Shown here: positions 18,048 through 26,532 of the stretch, in pieces | Position numbering within the stretch: position 1 is the stretch's first letter | Layout of the letters: each line of letters starts with the position of its first letter | Assembly: GCF_018717645.1 (NCBI RefSeq) | Contig: NZ_JAFLHG010000001.1 | Location: 124,001-188,000 of the forward strand | Direction: 5' to 3' | DNA from: Microbacterium flavum | GTDB lineage: Bacteria; Actinomycetota; Actinomycetes; Actinomycetales; Microbacteriaceae | DNA length: 64,000 bases | Translations under genes and position numbers: made by a program | Notes under the pieces: generated by a model | Databases searched by the model: none | Seen by the model: the letters and a program-made list of their open reading frames with translations, nothing else | Told to the model about the DNA's origin: nothing

Positions 18048-19655
18048 CTAGAGGGCAGTGATGGCGGCGGCTTCGACAGCGAGGCCGGCGCGGTAGCGGT
18101 CGAGGTAGGCGGCGAAGCCGGCGACATCGCCCGGAGCAGGGTCCGCGACGGATGCCACGGCATCCGCGAACACGACGTCGTCGAGGTAGGCGTCGAGCCC
18201 ACCGGCGGTGCCGGCGGCGGCGGCGGCACGCCGGAAGGCGGCGAGCACCGCCATGCCCCAGGGCCCGCCTTCGGAGGCGGTCTCGCCGACCGCGACCGGT
18301 GCCGCGAGCGCCGCCGCGAGGAAGCGCTGCGCGACCCCCGCCGTGCGGAAGAGCCCGCCGTGCGCGAACATCCGGTCGATCGCGACCCCCTCCGCCGACA
18401 GCACGCGCATGCCGAGGGCGAGGATCGCGAAGACCCCGTATACCTGCGCACGCATGAGGTTGGCGAGGTCGAGCGTGGAGTCCGGCGTGCGGACGAAGAG
18501 CGGGCGCCCCGCGGTGAGGCCCGCGATGGGCTCACCCGCGAGGTGGTTGTACCCGAGCAGTCCCCCGGCATCCGCGGCTCCCGACAGCGCCTCGCGCAGC
18601 AGGACGTCGAAGACGGCGTCGGGGTCGAGCGGGCTCCCAGATGCCTCGGCGAACCGGCCGAACAGGGCCGCCCAGGCGCCAAGCTCGCTCGCGCCGTTGT
18701 TGCAGTGGACCATCGCGACCGCGTCGCCGGACGGCGTCGTCACGAGATCGAGCTCGTGGTGGCGCTCCGTCAGGGGACGCTCGAGCACGACCATCGCGAA
18801 GATGCTCGTTCCCGCGCTCACATTGCCCGTCCGCGGCGAGACGGCGTTCGTGGCGACCATGCCGGTCCCGGCATCCCCTTCCGGCGGGCAGGCGACGGCG
18901 CCCGGGCGCAGGGTTCCGGCCGGGTCGAGCAGGGCCGCACCCTCGGCGGTGAGGGCACCGGCGTCGGCACCGGCGGGGAGCACCGCGGGGAACAGGTCGC
19001 GCAGCGGCGGGATCCCGCCCGGGGCGAGCGCGTCGAAGCGCGCGACGAGGGCTTCGTCGTAGTCGGGGGCGCCGGCCGCGATCGGGAACATGCCCGAGGC
19101 ATCCCCGACGCCGAGCACGCGGCGGCCCGTCAGGCGCTCGTGGACGTACCCGGCGAGCGTCGTGACGGATGCCACGTGCGCGACGTGCGGCTCGTGGTCG
19201 AGGACCGCCTGGCGCAGGTGGGCGACCGACCAGCGGAGCGGGATGTTGACGTCGAACAGGTCGGACAGCTCTTCCGCCGCGGGGCCCGTGTTCGTGTTTC
19301 GCCAGGTGCGGAAGGGGACGAGCAGCTCGCCGGACGCGTCGAAGGCGAGGTAGCCGTGCATCATGGCGGAGATGCCGAGCGCGCCGATCGTCTCGAGGGT
19401 CACGCCGTGCCGGTCCCGGAGGTCGGCGGCGAGGTCGGCGAACGCGGCCTGGACGCCCGCCCACACGGCATCCAGTGAATAGGTCCACAGGCCGTCCTCG
19501 AGCCGGTTCTCCCAGGCGTGCGACCCGACACCGAGCACCGTCGCCGGGGCGTCGGCATCCACGAGGCACGCCTTGATGCGGGTCGAGCCGAACTCGATGC
19601 CGAGACTCGTCCGCCCGGTGCGCACCGCCTCCGCGGGCGAGGACTCCCCGGTCAT
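18048..19655 (-). CDS. araB: Ribulokinase (FGGY carbohydrate kinase)
   Basis: Phosphorylates L-ribulose to L-ribulose-5-phosphate. The 535-residue protein starts MTGESS at the ATG (19653-19655) that overlaps the araD stop by 4 nt; the frame extends further upstream but only antisense of araD. FGGY features: phosphate-1 motif LGIEFGSTRIKACLVDADAP, substrate-side FRTWRNTNTGPAAEELSD, GDASGMFPI, and the C-terminal ATP domain with GNVSAGTSIFAMV and FAHGGLFRTAGVAQRFLA. Assignment as ribulokinase rather than xylulokinase rests on its place between araD and araA. Confidence 0.88.
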   Translation of the reverse strand: MTGESSPAEAVRTGRTSLGIEFGSTRIKACLVDADAPATVLGVGSHAWENRLEDGLWTYSLDAVWAGVQAAFADLAADLRDRHGVTLETIGALGISAMMHGYLAFDASGELLVPFRTWRNTNTGPAAEELSDLFDVNIPLRWSVAHLRQAVLDHEPHVAHVASVTTLAGYVHERLTGRRVLGVGDASGMFPIAAGAPDYDEALVARFDALAPGGIPPLRDLFPAVLPAGADAGALTAEGAALLDPAGTLRPGAVACPPEGDAGTGMVATNAVSPRTGNVSAGTSIFAMVVLERPLTERHHELDLVTTPSGDAVAMVHCNNGASELGAWAALFGRFAEASGSPLDPDAVFDVLLREALSGAADAGGLLGYNHLAGEPIAGLTAGRPLFVRTPDSTLDLANLMRAQVYGVFAILALGMRVLSAEGVAIDRMFAHGGLFRTAGVAQRFLAAALAAPVAVGETASEGGPWGMAVLAAFRRAAAAAGTAGGLDAYLDDVVFADAVASVADPAPGDVAGFAAYLDRYRAGLAVEAAAITAL

Positions 19656-20374
19656 CGCCGCGCGTCCGTTCCCTGGCCGTACACGTTCTGGTAGCGGTTG
19701 TAGAGCGCGTCGATCCTGTCCTGCGGGATCGGGATGAGCTCCCCGGCCTGGCGCGCGAGGTGCACCGTCCGCGCGACGTCCTCGCACATGACGGCGGCCT
19801 TGACGGCATCCTTTGCGGTGGCGCCGATCGTGAACGGGCCGTGGTTCTGCATCAGCACGGCGCGGGAGCGGTGCCCCCGCAGCGTGTCGACGATGCCGCG
19901 CCCGATCGCATCGTCGCCGATGATCGCGAACGGGCCGACCGGGATGGGACCGCCGAACTCGTCGGCCATCGCCGTGATGACGCAGGGGATCTCCTCCCCG
20001 CGCGCCGCCCACGCGACGGCGTAGTCCGAGTGGGTGTGGACGACGCCGCCCACGTCCGGCATGTTCCGGTAGACGTACGCGTGCGCCGCGGTGTCGCTCG
20101 AGGGGCTCCGGTCGCTCCCCGGCGTGCCCGGGACGACGTTGCCGTCGAGGTCGCACAGGATCATGTTCTCGGGCGTGAGGTCGTCGTAGGAGACGCCGGA
20201 CGGCTTGATGACGAACAGGTCGCTGCCGGGCACCCGACCCGACACGTTGCCGCCGGTCCAGACGACGAGCCCGTAGCGCACGAGCTCCCCGTGGAGGGAT
20301 GCCACGTCGGCGCGGACGGCGTCGATGTCCGCCTGCACCCGGGCCTCGAACACGCCTGTCGGCTGGCCGCTCAT
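19652..20374 (-). CDS. araD: L-ribulose-5-phosphate 4-epimerase
   Basis: Class II aldolase-fold, zinc-dependent epimerase giving D-xylulose-5-phosphate, the entry to the pentose phosphate pathway. 240 residues from the ATG at 20374. Seen motifs: TGGNVSGRVPG, IKPSGVSYDDLTPE, the zinc site VVHTHSDYAVAWA (two His), and the third ligand LMQNHGPFTIGATAKDA. The start overlaps the stop of the upstream permease gene (ATGA) and its stop overlaps the araB start, so araD-araB are translated from the same polycistron as the importer. This fusion of transport and catabolic genes is the best evidence that the ABC importer carries L-arabinose. Confidence 0.95.
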   Translation of the reverse strand: MSGQPTGVFEARVQADIDAVRADVASLHGELVRYGLVVWTGGNVSGRVPGSDLFVIKPSGVSYDDLTPENMILCDLDGNVVPGTPGSDRSPSSDTAAHAYVYRNMPDVGGVVHTHSDYAVAWAARGEEIPCVITAMADEFGGPIPVGPFAIIGDDAIGRGIVDTLRGHRSRAVLMQNHGPFTIGATAKDAVKAAVMCEDVARTVHLARQAGELIPIPQDRIDALYNRYQNVYGQGTDARR

Positions 20375-21438
20375 TCGCTCTTCCGTTTCGTGAGGACGCG
20401 CTGCAGCAGCACGAAGGCCAGCAGGATGCCGCCGGTGATGATCGTCAGGTACTCCGGCTTGATCGAGCCGTCCTTCGTGATGATCATCCAGAGCGCGGCG
20501 AGGACGAGGGATCCGACGACAGACCCGAGGACGTAGCCGACGCCGCCCGTCAGCAGCGTTCCGCCGATGACGACCGCGGCGATGGCATCCAGCTCCCAGC
20601 CGATGCCGGTGACGTTCTGCGCCTTCCCGCCCACCTCGGCGGTGTAGACGACCCCGGCGAGACCGGCCAGGGCGCCGCTGATGATGTAGATCGAGACGCG
20701 GGTCCGCGCGACCGGCAGGCCCATCAGCTGCGCGGAGGACTCCGCGCCGCCGATCGCATAGACCGTGCGGCCGGTCCGGGTCCGGTGGAGGAAGAACACG
20801 GCGCCCACGACGACGACGACCGCGATGAAGAAGCCGGGGGTGAGGACGAGGTCGTTCACCTTCGGACCGTCGATGAGCTTCCAGTCCGTGGCGAGCAGTT
20901 CGATGGGCGCACCCTCGGGCGCGTGCACCGGGACAGTGGACAGCATCGAGGCGAGGCCCCGCGCGAGGAACATCATCGCCAGCGTGGCGATGAACGGCTG
21001 CACGCTGAAGTATTGGATGAGAACGCCCGACGCGAGTCCGAACAGCGCTCCGAAGGCGATCATCAGGACGATCGCCAGCCACCCGTTGACCCCGGCGCCC
21101 ATGAGCATGACGCCCGAGACCGAGGTGAAGGCGACCACGGCGCCGACCGAGAGGTCGATCCCGCCGGAGAGGATGACGATCGTCATCGCCACGGCGAGGA
21201 TGATCGTCGGCGCGAAGCTGACGAGCAGACTCGACATCGTGCCGAGGTGGAAGACGCGTCCGTACGCGATCTCGGCGTAGACGAGCATGCTGACGAAGAG
21301 CACCACGGCGGCGAGCGTCGGGATGAGCGACTGGCTGCGCCCCCAGAAGCGCGACCAGGTCTCGCCCGCATCGGCGGCGGTGGCGACGGCCGGGGTGTTC
21401 TCGTCCACGGGGCGTCTCGTGGTGGGTGCGCCCCTCAT
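20371..21438 (-). CDS. Sugar ABC transporter permease (RbsC/YtfT/YjfF type), second of two
   Basis: A 355-residue inner membrane permease of the BPD_transp_2 (carbohydrate uptake 2) family. It contains about nine to ten hydrophobic helices and the conserved segments VILSGGIDLSVGAVVAFTSV, IGGAESSAQLMGLPV (the EAA-like loop) and AIAAVVIGGTLLTGGVG. The start ATG at 21438 overlaps the upstream permease stop by 4 nt. It pairs with the 21435-22505 product to form a heterodimeric channel for a pentose, inferred to be L-arabinose from the linked araDBA. Confidence 0.92.
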   Translation of the reverse strand: MRGAPTTRRPVDENTPAVATAADAGETWSRFWGRSQSLIPTLAAVVLFVSMLVYAEIAYGRVFHLGTMSSLLVSFAPTIILAVAMTIVILSGGIDLSVGAVVAFTSVSGVMLMGAGVNGWLAIVLMIAFGALFGLASGVLIQYFSVQPFIATLAMMFLARGLASMLSTVPVHAPEGAPIELLATDWKLIDGPKVNDLVLTPGFFIAVVVVVGAVFFLHRTRTGRTVYAIGGAESSAQLMGLPVARTRVSIYIISGALAGLAGVVYTAEVGGKAQNVTGIGWELDAIAAVVIGGTLLTGGVGYVLGSVVGSLVLAALWMIITKDGSIKPEYLTIITGGILLAFVLLQRVLTKRKSE

Positions 21439-22505
21439 GCGACGACCTCCTTCGGCTGTGCGGGTTCGGCGAGGGGCGCCGCCGGTGTCTGCGGCCGGTT
21501 GCCGCGGTGGAGGACGAGCGCCCGGACGCGCTCGGACTGCAGAAGGACGAGCGCGACGATCACGATCGCCTTGAAGGCGGGGGTGGCCGCGGCGGAGACG
21601 CCGAGGAAGAGGACGGTCTTGTTCAGCGTCGCGATCAGCAGCGCTCCGACGGTCGAGCCGACGATCGAGAACTTGCCGCCGGCGAGCGATGTACCGCCAA
21701 TGACGACGGCGAGGATCGCATCCAGCTCCATCTGGTACCCGGTGCCCGAGACGTCGACGGTCATCACCTCCGACACCGTGAACAGGCCACCGGTCGCGGC
21801 GAGCACGGCGGACAGGACGTACACCGTGATGAGGATCGGTCGCGGGCGGATGCCGGCGAGCCTGCTGGCCCGGGGGTTGATGCCGATCGACTCGATCATG
21901 AGCCCGAGCGCCGTCCGGCGCATGACGACCGACACCGCGATGACGATCACGATCGCGAGGACGAAGCTCAGCGGGAGGCCCAGGAACTGACCGTTCGCGA
22001 GGGCGCGGAACGGGGCGTTCTCGGCGTTCGTGTTCTGCCCGCCGGTGATGACACGGGCGATGCCGCGACCGGCGAGCATCATCACGAGGGTCGTGATGAA
22101 CGGCTGCAGCCCCACCACGGACACGAGGAATCCGTTCACGGCGCCGAGCAGGGCGCCGAGCGCGATCGCGAGGCCGATGGCGGTGAGCATCGCGCCGACC
22201 GAGTCGGGCTGACCGAGGTTCGACAGCGTCACCATCGCGACGGCGCCGCCGACGGCCATGACCGAGCCGACCGACAGATCGATGCCGCTCGTGGCGATGA
22301 CGAAGGTCATGCCGAGGGCGATCATCACGATTGGCGCCGACACGCGCAGGATGTCGAGGACGTTGCCCGAGAGCTGGCCGGTCGTCGGGTTGATCCCGAC
22401 GGCGAGGTAGGTCGGATCCTTGATCGTGTTGACCAGGAGCAGCACGGCGATGCCGACGATGCCCCAGAACCACGGGGTGCGGGTCAGCGCGCGGAGGCGG
22501 TTCAT
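21435..22505 (-). CDS. Sugar ABC transporter permease (RbsC/YtfT type), first of two
   Basis: A 356-residue paralogue of the next gene, about ten hydrophobic helices. It carries VIATSGIDLSVGSVMAVGGA, a loop with IGINPRASRLAGIRPRP and the C-terminal ILAVVIGGTSLAGGKFSIVG, all typical of CUT2 permeases. It starts at an ATG overlapping the ATPase gene stop by 4 nt. Two permease genes per importer, rather than one, is the arrangement of the galactofuranose (ytf) and several arabinose importers. Confidence 0.93.
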   Translation of the reverse strand: MNRLRALTRTPWFWGIVGIAVLLLVNTIKDPTYLAVGINPTTGQLSGNVLDILRVSAPIVMIALGMTFVIATSGIDLSVGSVMAVGGAVAMVTLSNLGQPDSVGAMLTAIGLAIALGALLGAVNGFLVSVVGLQPFITTLVMMLAGRGIARVITGGQNTNAENAPFRALANGQFLGLPLSFVLAIVIVIAVSVVMRRTALGLMIESIGINPRASRLAGIRPRPILITVYVLSAVLAATGGLFTVSEVMTVDVSGTGYQMELDAILAVVIGGTSLAGGKFSIVGSTVGALLIATLNKTVLFLGVSAAATPAFKAIVIVALVLLQSERVRALVLHRGNRPQTPAAPLAEPAQPKEVVA

Positions 22506-24088
22506 GCGTGTTCTCCTTCACCGTCGATGACGCGGGGATCGGCGACGAGGGTCTCGGCGCGCTCATCGGAGTCGGCGGCGATGATCGAGACGATCCGCTC
22601 GGCCGTGACATCCGGTCCGCCGGCGACCTCGCCGATCTTCCGGTGGTCCTTCATGACGACGATGCGCTCCGAGAGGCGGACCACCTCTTCGAGCTCGGAG
22701 GAGATGAAGACGACGCTCATCCCGCCTTCCGCGAGCTCCGCGACGGTCTCCTGGATGTCGGCCTTCGCGCCGACGTCGATGCCGCGGGTCGGCTCATCGA
22801 GCAGCAGCAGTTCGGGGTCGGTGGCGAGCCAGCGGCCGAGGAGGACCTTCTGCTGGTTGCCGCCCGAGAGGAGGCGGATGGGACGGTCCGGGTCGTTCGG
22901 CCGAACGCTGAAGCGCTCCATGTACATCGTGACGAGGCGGTCGACCTCGCGCGCGGGCACACGCCGCAGCCATCCGCGCTGCGCCTGGACGGCGAGCATG
23001 ATGTTCTCCCGGATGCTGAGGTCGCCGACGATCCCGTCCTCGCGGCGGTTCTCGGTCGAGTAGGCGATGCGGTGGGCGAGTCCCGCGACCGGCGAGGCGA
23101 TCGTCGCCGTGGTGCCCGCCAGGCGGACGGTGCCCGCATCGGGCTTGTCGGCGCCCACGATGAGGCGGGCGAGCTCCGTGCGGCCAGAGCCGAGGAGGCC
23201 CGCGAAGCCGACGACCTCTCCCCGGTGGATGTCGAGGTCGGTGGGGGCGAGGGCTCCCGTGCGGGCGAGGCCCTCGGCGGAGTAGACGGGGGTCGCCGTC
23301 CGGTCGCGCTCGTCGATCTGACGGTTCGAGCCCAGCGCGCGGAGCGCGCCGAGGTCCTTGCCGATCATCTTCGAGATGAGTTCGGTGCGGTCGAGCTCGC
23401 GCGTCAGGTACTCGCCCACGAAGCCGCCGTTGCGCAGCACCGTGATGCGGTCGCTGATCGCGTAGACCTGGTCAAGGAAGTGGGAGACGAAGAGGATCGC
23501 GACACCGCGGTCGCGCAGGCGCCGGATGACGCCGAAGAGCACGTCCACCTCGGCGGCGTCGAGGCTCGAGGTCGGCTCGTCGAGGATCAGGACCTTCGAC
23601 TTGCGCACCATCGCGCGGCTGATCGCGACGAGCTGCTGCAGCGCGATGGAGATGGAGTCGAGCGGCGCACGCGTGTCGAGGTGGCCGAGGCCCATCTCCT
23701 GCAGGGCCTCCCGGGCCCGCGCGTGAGTGGCCCGCCAGTTGATCCCGAAGACCGAGCGGATCTCCTGCCCGAGCATGACGTTCTCGCCGATGGACAGGTT
23801 CGTGCAGAGGTTGACCTCTTGGTAGACGGTGGAGATGCCGGCATCCTGCGCCGCGCCGGTGTTCGCGAAGCGCCGCTCCTCACCGAAGACCGCGATGGAG
23901 CCGGAGTCGATCTGGTAGACCCCGGTGAGCGCTTTGATCAGCGTCGACTTGCCCGCGCCGTTCTCGCCCATGAGGGTGTGGACCTCGCCGGGCAGGAGGC
24001 GGAAGTCGACGCCGTCGAGCGCTTTGACCCCGGGGAAGGCGATCGAGGCGCCGCGCACCTCGACGACCGGGAAGATTTCGTTCACCAC
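22502..24088 (-). CDS. Sugar ABC transporter ATP-binding protein (double NBD, AraG/YtfR type)
   Basis: A 528-residue cytoplasmic ATPase with two nucleotide-binding halves. Half one: Walker A GENGAGKSTLIKALTGVY (around residue 40) and Walker B VLILDEPTSSLDAAEVD. Half two: a degenerate Walker A (GLLGSGRTELARLI), signature LLSGGNQQKVLLGRWL and Walker B LLLDEPTRGIDVGAKAD. The degenerate second P-loop is normal for CUT2 ATPases. It powers the two permeases encoded just after it. An intergenic gap of about 100 bp separates it from the binding-protein gene. Confidence 0.95.
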   Translation of the reverse strand: MVNEIFPVVEVRGASIAFPGVKALDGVDFRLLPGEVHTLMGENGAGKSTLIKALTGVYQIDSGSIAVFGEERRFANTGAAQDAGISTVYQEVNLCTNLSIGENVMLGQEIRSVFGINWRATHARAREALQEMGLGHLDTRAPLDSISIALQQLVAISRAMVRKSKVLILDEPTSSLDAAEVDVLFGVIRRLRDRGVAILFVSHFLDQVYAISDRITVLRNGGFVGEYLTRELDRTELISKMIGKDLGALRALGSNRQIDERDRTATPVYSAEGLARTGALAPTDLDIHRGEVVGFAGLLGSGRTELARLIVGADKPDAGTVRLAGTTATIASPVAGLAHRIAYSTENRREDGIVGDLSIRENIMLAVQAQRGWLRRVPAREVDRLVTMYMERFSVRPNDPDRPIRLLSGGNQQKVLLGRWLATDPELLLLDEPTRGIDVGAKADIQETVAELAEGGMSVVFISSELEEVVRLSERIVVMKDHRKIGEVAGGPDVTAERIVSIIAADSDERAETLVADPRVIDGEGEHA

Positions 24089-24190
24089 GTGCAGGCGTCC
24101 TCATCGGATCGGTGATCGGTGGGAGATGGTTCGGGACGGGCGACGACGTGGATGCCGTCGCCCGCCCCGGGTCGGATCGTGGAGGAGGGC

Positions 24191-25210
24191 TCAGAAGCCC
24201 TTGCCCTCGTCGAGCGCCTTCTGGGCCGCCTCGGCGGAGTCGAACGTCGCGCTCTTGACGATGATGGTCGAGTCGACCTTCTCGCCGGCGAGCGTCTTGG
24301 TGACCGCGTCGACCGCGTCGGTGCCGAAGAACGGGTTGTACTGGGCGACGAAGCTCAGGTCGCCCTTCGCGAGCGCCTCGAGGGCGCCCTTCGTGCCGTC
24401 GATCGTCGCGATCTTGACGTCGGTGCCGGGCTTCAAGCCCGCCGCGGCGACGGCCTGCGCCGCGCCGATGCCCATCTCGTCGTTCTGCGCGAAGATGAAC
24501 TGGATGCCGTTGTTGCTGGCCTTCAGTGCGGTCTCGATGACCGACTTGCCCTCGTCGGTCTTCCAGTTGGCGGTCTGTGCGCCGACCTTGTTCCAGCCCG
24601 ACTTGCCCGCGATCGCCGCGTCGAAGCCCTCGTTGCGCTCGTTGACGACGGAGAGGCCGGGAACGCCCTCGAGGACGAAGTAGTTGGCGCCGGATGGGAA
24701 GGTCGTGGCCGCCCACTCGCCGACCGACTTCGCGACCTGCGTGTTGTCGGGCGCGATCCGGGTGACGTAGAGGTCGGAGGGCGCGTCGACGCCGCGGTCG
24801 AGGAGGATGACCGGGATCTCGGCCTCCTTCGCCTTCTTCAGCTCGTCCTCCCAGCCCGACGCCTCGGTGGCGGTCAGGAGGATGACGTCGACCTCGTCGT
24901 TGACGAAGGTCGAGAAGGCGTCCAGCTGCGACTTCTGGTCGCTCGGGCTCGCCGCGGGGGCGTATTTGAGGTCGAAGCCGGCGTCCTTCGAGAAGGCATC
25001 CTTGATCGCCTGCTCGTTGGCGTTGCGCCATCCCCCTTCGGGACCGACGGCGACGAAGCCGACGGTCGTGAGCTCCGTGCCGGGACCCGCGGAGTCACCG
25101 CTGCTCCCGGCGCCCGTAGATCCGCCGGAGCAGGCGCTCAGGCCGGCGACCAGCGTGCCGGCGGCGACGATCGTGACCAGTCCACGGAATCCGCGCTTGC
25201 TGATGTGCAT
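24191..25210 (-). CDS. Sugar ABC transporter substrate-binding lipoprotein
   Basis: A 339-residue exported lipoprotein, first gene of the ara transport-catabolism operon. The signal peptide MHISKRGFRGLVTIVAAGTL leads to the lipobox VAGLSAC; the mature part is a periplasmic-binding-protein type 1 fold (YtfQ/RbsB-like), with LLTATEASGWEDELKKAKEA and IFAQNDEMGIGAAQAVAAAG. The ATG at 25210 has a strong ribosome site (GAGGAGGAG). Its promoter and two LacI-type operators lie in 25315-25384. Ligand inferred to be L-arabinose from the genes behind it. Confidence 0.94.
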   Translation of the reverse strand: MHISKRGFRGLVTIVAAGTLVAGLSACSGGSTGAGSSGDSAGPGTELTTVGFVAVGPEGGWRNANEQAIKDAFSKDAGFDLKYAPAASPSDQKSQLDAFSTFVNDEVDVILLTATEASGWEDELKKAKEAEIPVILLDRGVDAPSDLYVTRIAPDNTQVAKSVGEWAATTFPSGANYFVLEGVPGLSVVNERNEGFDAAIAGKSGWNKVGAQTANWKTDEGKSVIETALKASNNGIQFIFAQNDEMGIGAAQAVAAAGLKPGTDVKIATIDGTKGALEALAKGDLSFVAQYNPFFGTDAVDAVTKTLAGEKVDSTIIVKSATFDSAEAAQKALDEGKGF

Positions 25211-25314
25211 TGTTCTCCTCCTCGAGAAATCCCCGCCGTCGTGGCGAGGCCTGGTGTGCGCCGCCGGGTCGGTTCTCTTCGGGAAAAAGTCATCGAACCA
25301 GCGGCTGCTCACCG

Positions 25315-25343
25315 ATTGTGCGCGCTAACATTCCCGGTCGCAA
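25315..25343 (-). promoter_or_regulatory. Promoter of the arabinose operon
   Basis: On the minus strand TTGCGA (25343-25338) and CACAAT (25320-25315) are separated by 17 bp, a good match to a primary-sigma promoter. The transcript would carry a leader of about 100 nt before the binding-protein start at 25210. The -10 box is inside the first operator palindrome, so repressor binding would block polymerase. Confidence 0.6.
25317..25330. promoter_or_regulatory. LacI-family operator O1 (arabinose operon)
   Basis: TGTGCGCGCTAACA matches 12 of 14 positions of the palindrome TGTTAGCGCTAACA, a common shape of actinobacterial LacI-family operators. It overlaps the -10 region of the operon promoter. 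The next gene upstream encodes the LacI regulator, which is the natural candidate to bind it. Confidence 0.65.
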
Positions 25344-25370
25344 GTCCGCTCCGACCACTCGTTACCGATT

Positions 25371-25384
25371 TGTTACCGCGAACA
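25371..25384. promoter_or_regulatory. LacI-family operator O2 (arabinose operon)
   Basis: TGTTACCGCGAACA also matches TGTTAGCGCTAACA at 12 of 14 positions. It lies 54 bp centre to centre from O1, close to five helical turns, so the two sites face the same side of the DNA and could support looping or cooperative binding. It sits between the lacI stop codon and the promoter. Confidence 0.6.
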
Positions 25385-25398
25385 AGACCGGTGTGGCG

Positions 25399-26424
25399 TC
25401 ACGGCCGGTGCAGAGACCCGGAGGTGGAATCGCGGACGATGAGGTGCGGCGCGATGAGCTCGTGCTGCGGGGTGTCTTCGCCGTCGATCGCCGCCATCAG
25501 GAGGCGAAGCGCGAGGGCGCCCAGCGCGGTGAAGTCCTGACGGACAGTGGTCAGCGGCGGGAGGAAGTGCCGCGTCTCGGGGAGGTCGTCGAATCCGATG
25601 ATGCTCACATCGTCGGGAACGCGGATGCCGCGGTCTGTGAACGCGTGGACGAGCCCGAGCGCCGTCTGATCGTTGCCGGCGAAGACGGCGGTCGACCCGT
25701 CCAGCTGACCGGACAGCCCGATCTCGTAGCCGGTGTCGGAGGTCCAATCCCCCTGCACCAAACGCCCTTCGCGCAGGCCTGCCGCGCGCAGCTCGTCACG
25801 CCAGCCGTGCGAGCGCGCACGGGCGTCGTACCAGTCGAGCGGGCCGGAGGCATGGGCGATCTCGCGATGTCCCAGATCGATCAGGTGCCGGACGGCCATC
25901 CGCGCGCCGGCGTACTGGTCGACGCCGACCGTGTGCAGGTGCGGATCGGGCTCGGCCTTGATGACGAGCGTCGGCATGTTCGATCCGTGCTCTCGGAACA
26001 GCTCCAGAGCGGAGGAACGGGGCGCGATCACGCACAGCGCATCGATCCCCTGCGCGACGAGGTCCGCGATGCCCGCGGCGATGGTCTCGGCATCCTCGTC
26101 CGAGGTGGCGAACGAGCTGACCGAGTAGTGCCGCGCGCGCGCCGCGCTCTCGATCGCCCGCAGCGTGCTGTTGGGGCCCCACTGCACGGGGCTGTCGACG
26201 AGGACGCCGATCCGCATGGTGCGGTTCGTGGCGAGCGCCCGGGCGATCGAGCTGCGCGTGTACTGCATCTCGTCGATCGCCGTGAGGACCCGCGAGCGGG
26301 TGGATTCGCGGATGTTGGGATGACCGTTGAGCACGCGGGAGACCGTCATGTGCGACACCCCGGCGGCGCGGGCGACGTCGTAGATGCTCGGCTTCTGCGG
26401 TCCCCGCGAGCCGTCCTCGGACAT
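25399..26424 (-). CDS. LacI-family transcriptional repressor of the arabinose locus
   Basis: A 341-residue DNA-binding protein. The N-terminal helix-turn-helix and hinge are SIYDVARAAGVSHMTVSRVL and NGHPNIRESTRSRVLTAID; the remainder is a sugar-binding domain (RIGVLVDSPV, GIDALCVIAPRSS, VFAGNDQTALGLVHAF, DDVSIIGFDDLPE). I chose the ATG at 26424, which has the ribosome site GAGGAGGGGG 6 nt upstream, over an in-frame ATG six codons earlier. It lies directly upstream of, and in the same direction as, the ara operon, with operators both before its own promoter and before the operon, so it probably represses both until arabinose or a derivative binds. Confidence 0.92.
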   Translation of the reverse strand: MSEDGSRGPQKPSIYDVARAAGVSHMTVSRVLNGHPNIRESTRSRVLTAIDEMQYTRSSIARALATNRTMRIGVLVDSPVQWGPNSTLRAIESAARARHYSVSSFATSDEDAETIAAGIADLVAQGIDALCVIAPRSSALELFREHGSNMPTLVIKAEPDPHLHTVGVDQYAGARMAVRHLIDLGHREIAHASGPLDWYDARARSHGWRDELRAAGLREGRLVQGDWTSDTGYEIGLSGQLDGSTAVFAGNDQTALGLVHAFTDRGIRVPDDVSIIGFDDLPETRHFLPPLTTVRQDFTALGALALRLLMAAIDGEDTPQHELIAPHLIVRDSTSGSLHRP

Positions 26425-26475
26425 CGTCGTCCCCCTCCTCATGGCACCCTCGGCCGCGACCTCCGCGTCCGCCCA

Positions 26476-26489
26476 TGTTAGCGAGAACA
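26476..26489. promoter_or_regulatory. LacI-family operator O3 (upstream of lacI)
   Basis: TGTTAGCGAGAACA matches the same palindrome TGTTAGCGCTAACA at 12 of 14 positions. It overlaps a minus-strand -10-like TAACAT (26480-26475) about 50 nt before the lacI start, which suggests autoregulation. It also lies 32 bp before the divergent -10 box of the hydrolase gene (26521-26526), so it could touch that promoter too. Confidence 0.55.
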
Positions 26490-26532
26490 CCTCTCGACGA
26501 GGGCCGTCTGCGCGTCCCGATATCGTGGAGGG

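Noticed and set aside
14838-19478. A very long open frame (over 1500 codons) on the plus strand opposite sbcD, the MFS gene, araA and araB
   Set aside because: It is rich in Arg, Glu, Gly and His with no domain pattern, and it is antisense to well-recognised genes. In this GC range such antisense frames stay open by chance of codon bias. The same holds for 3238-5997 and 21426-24115.
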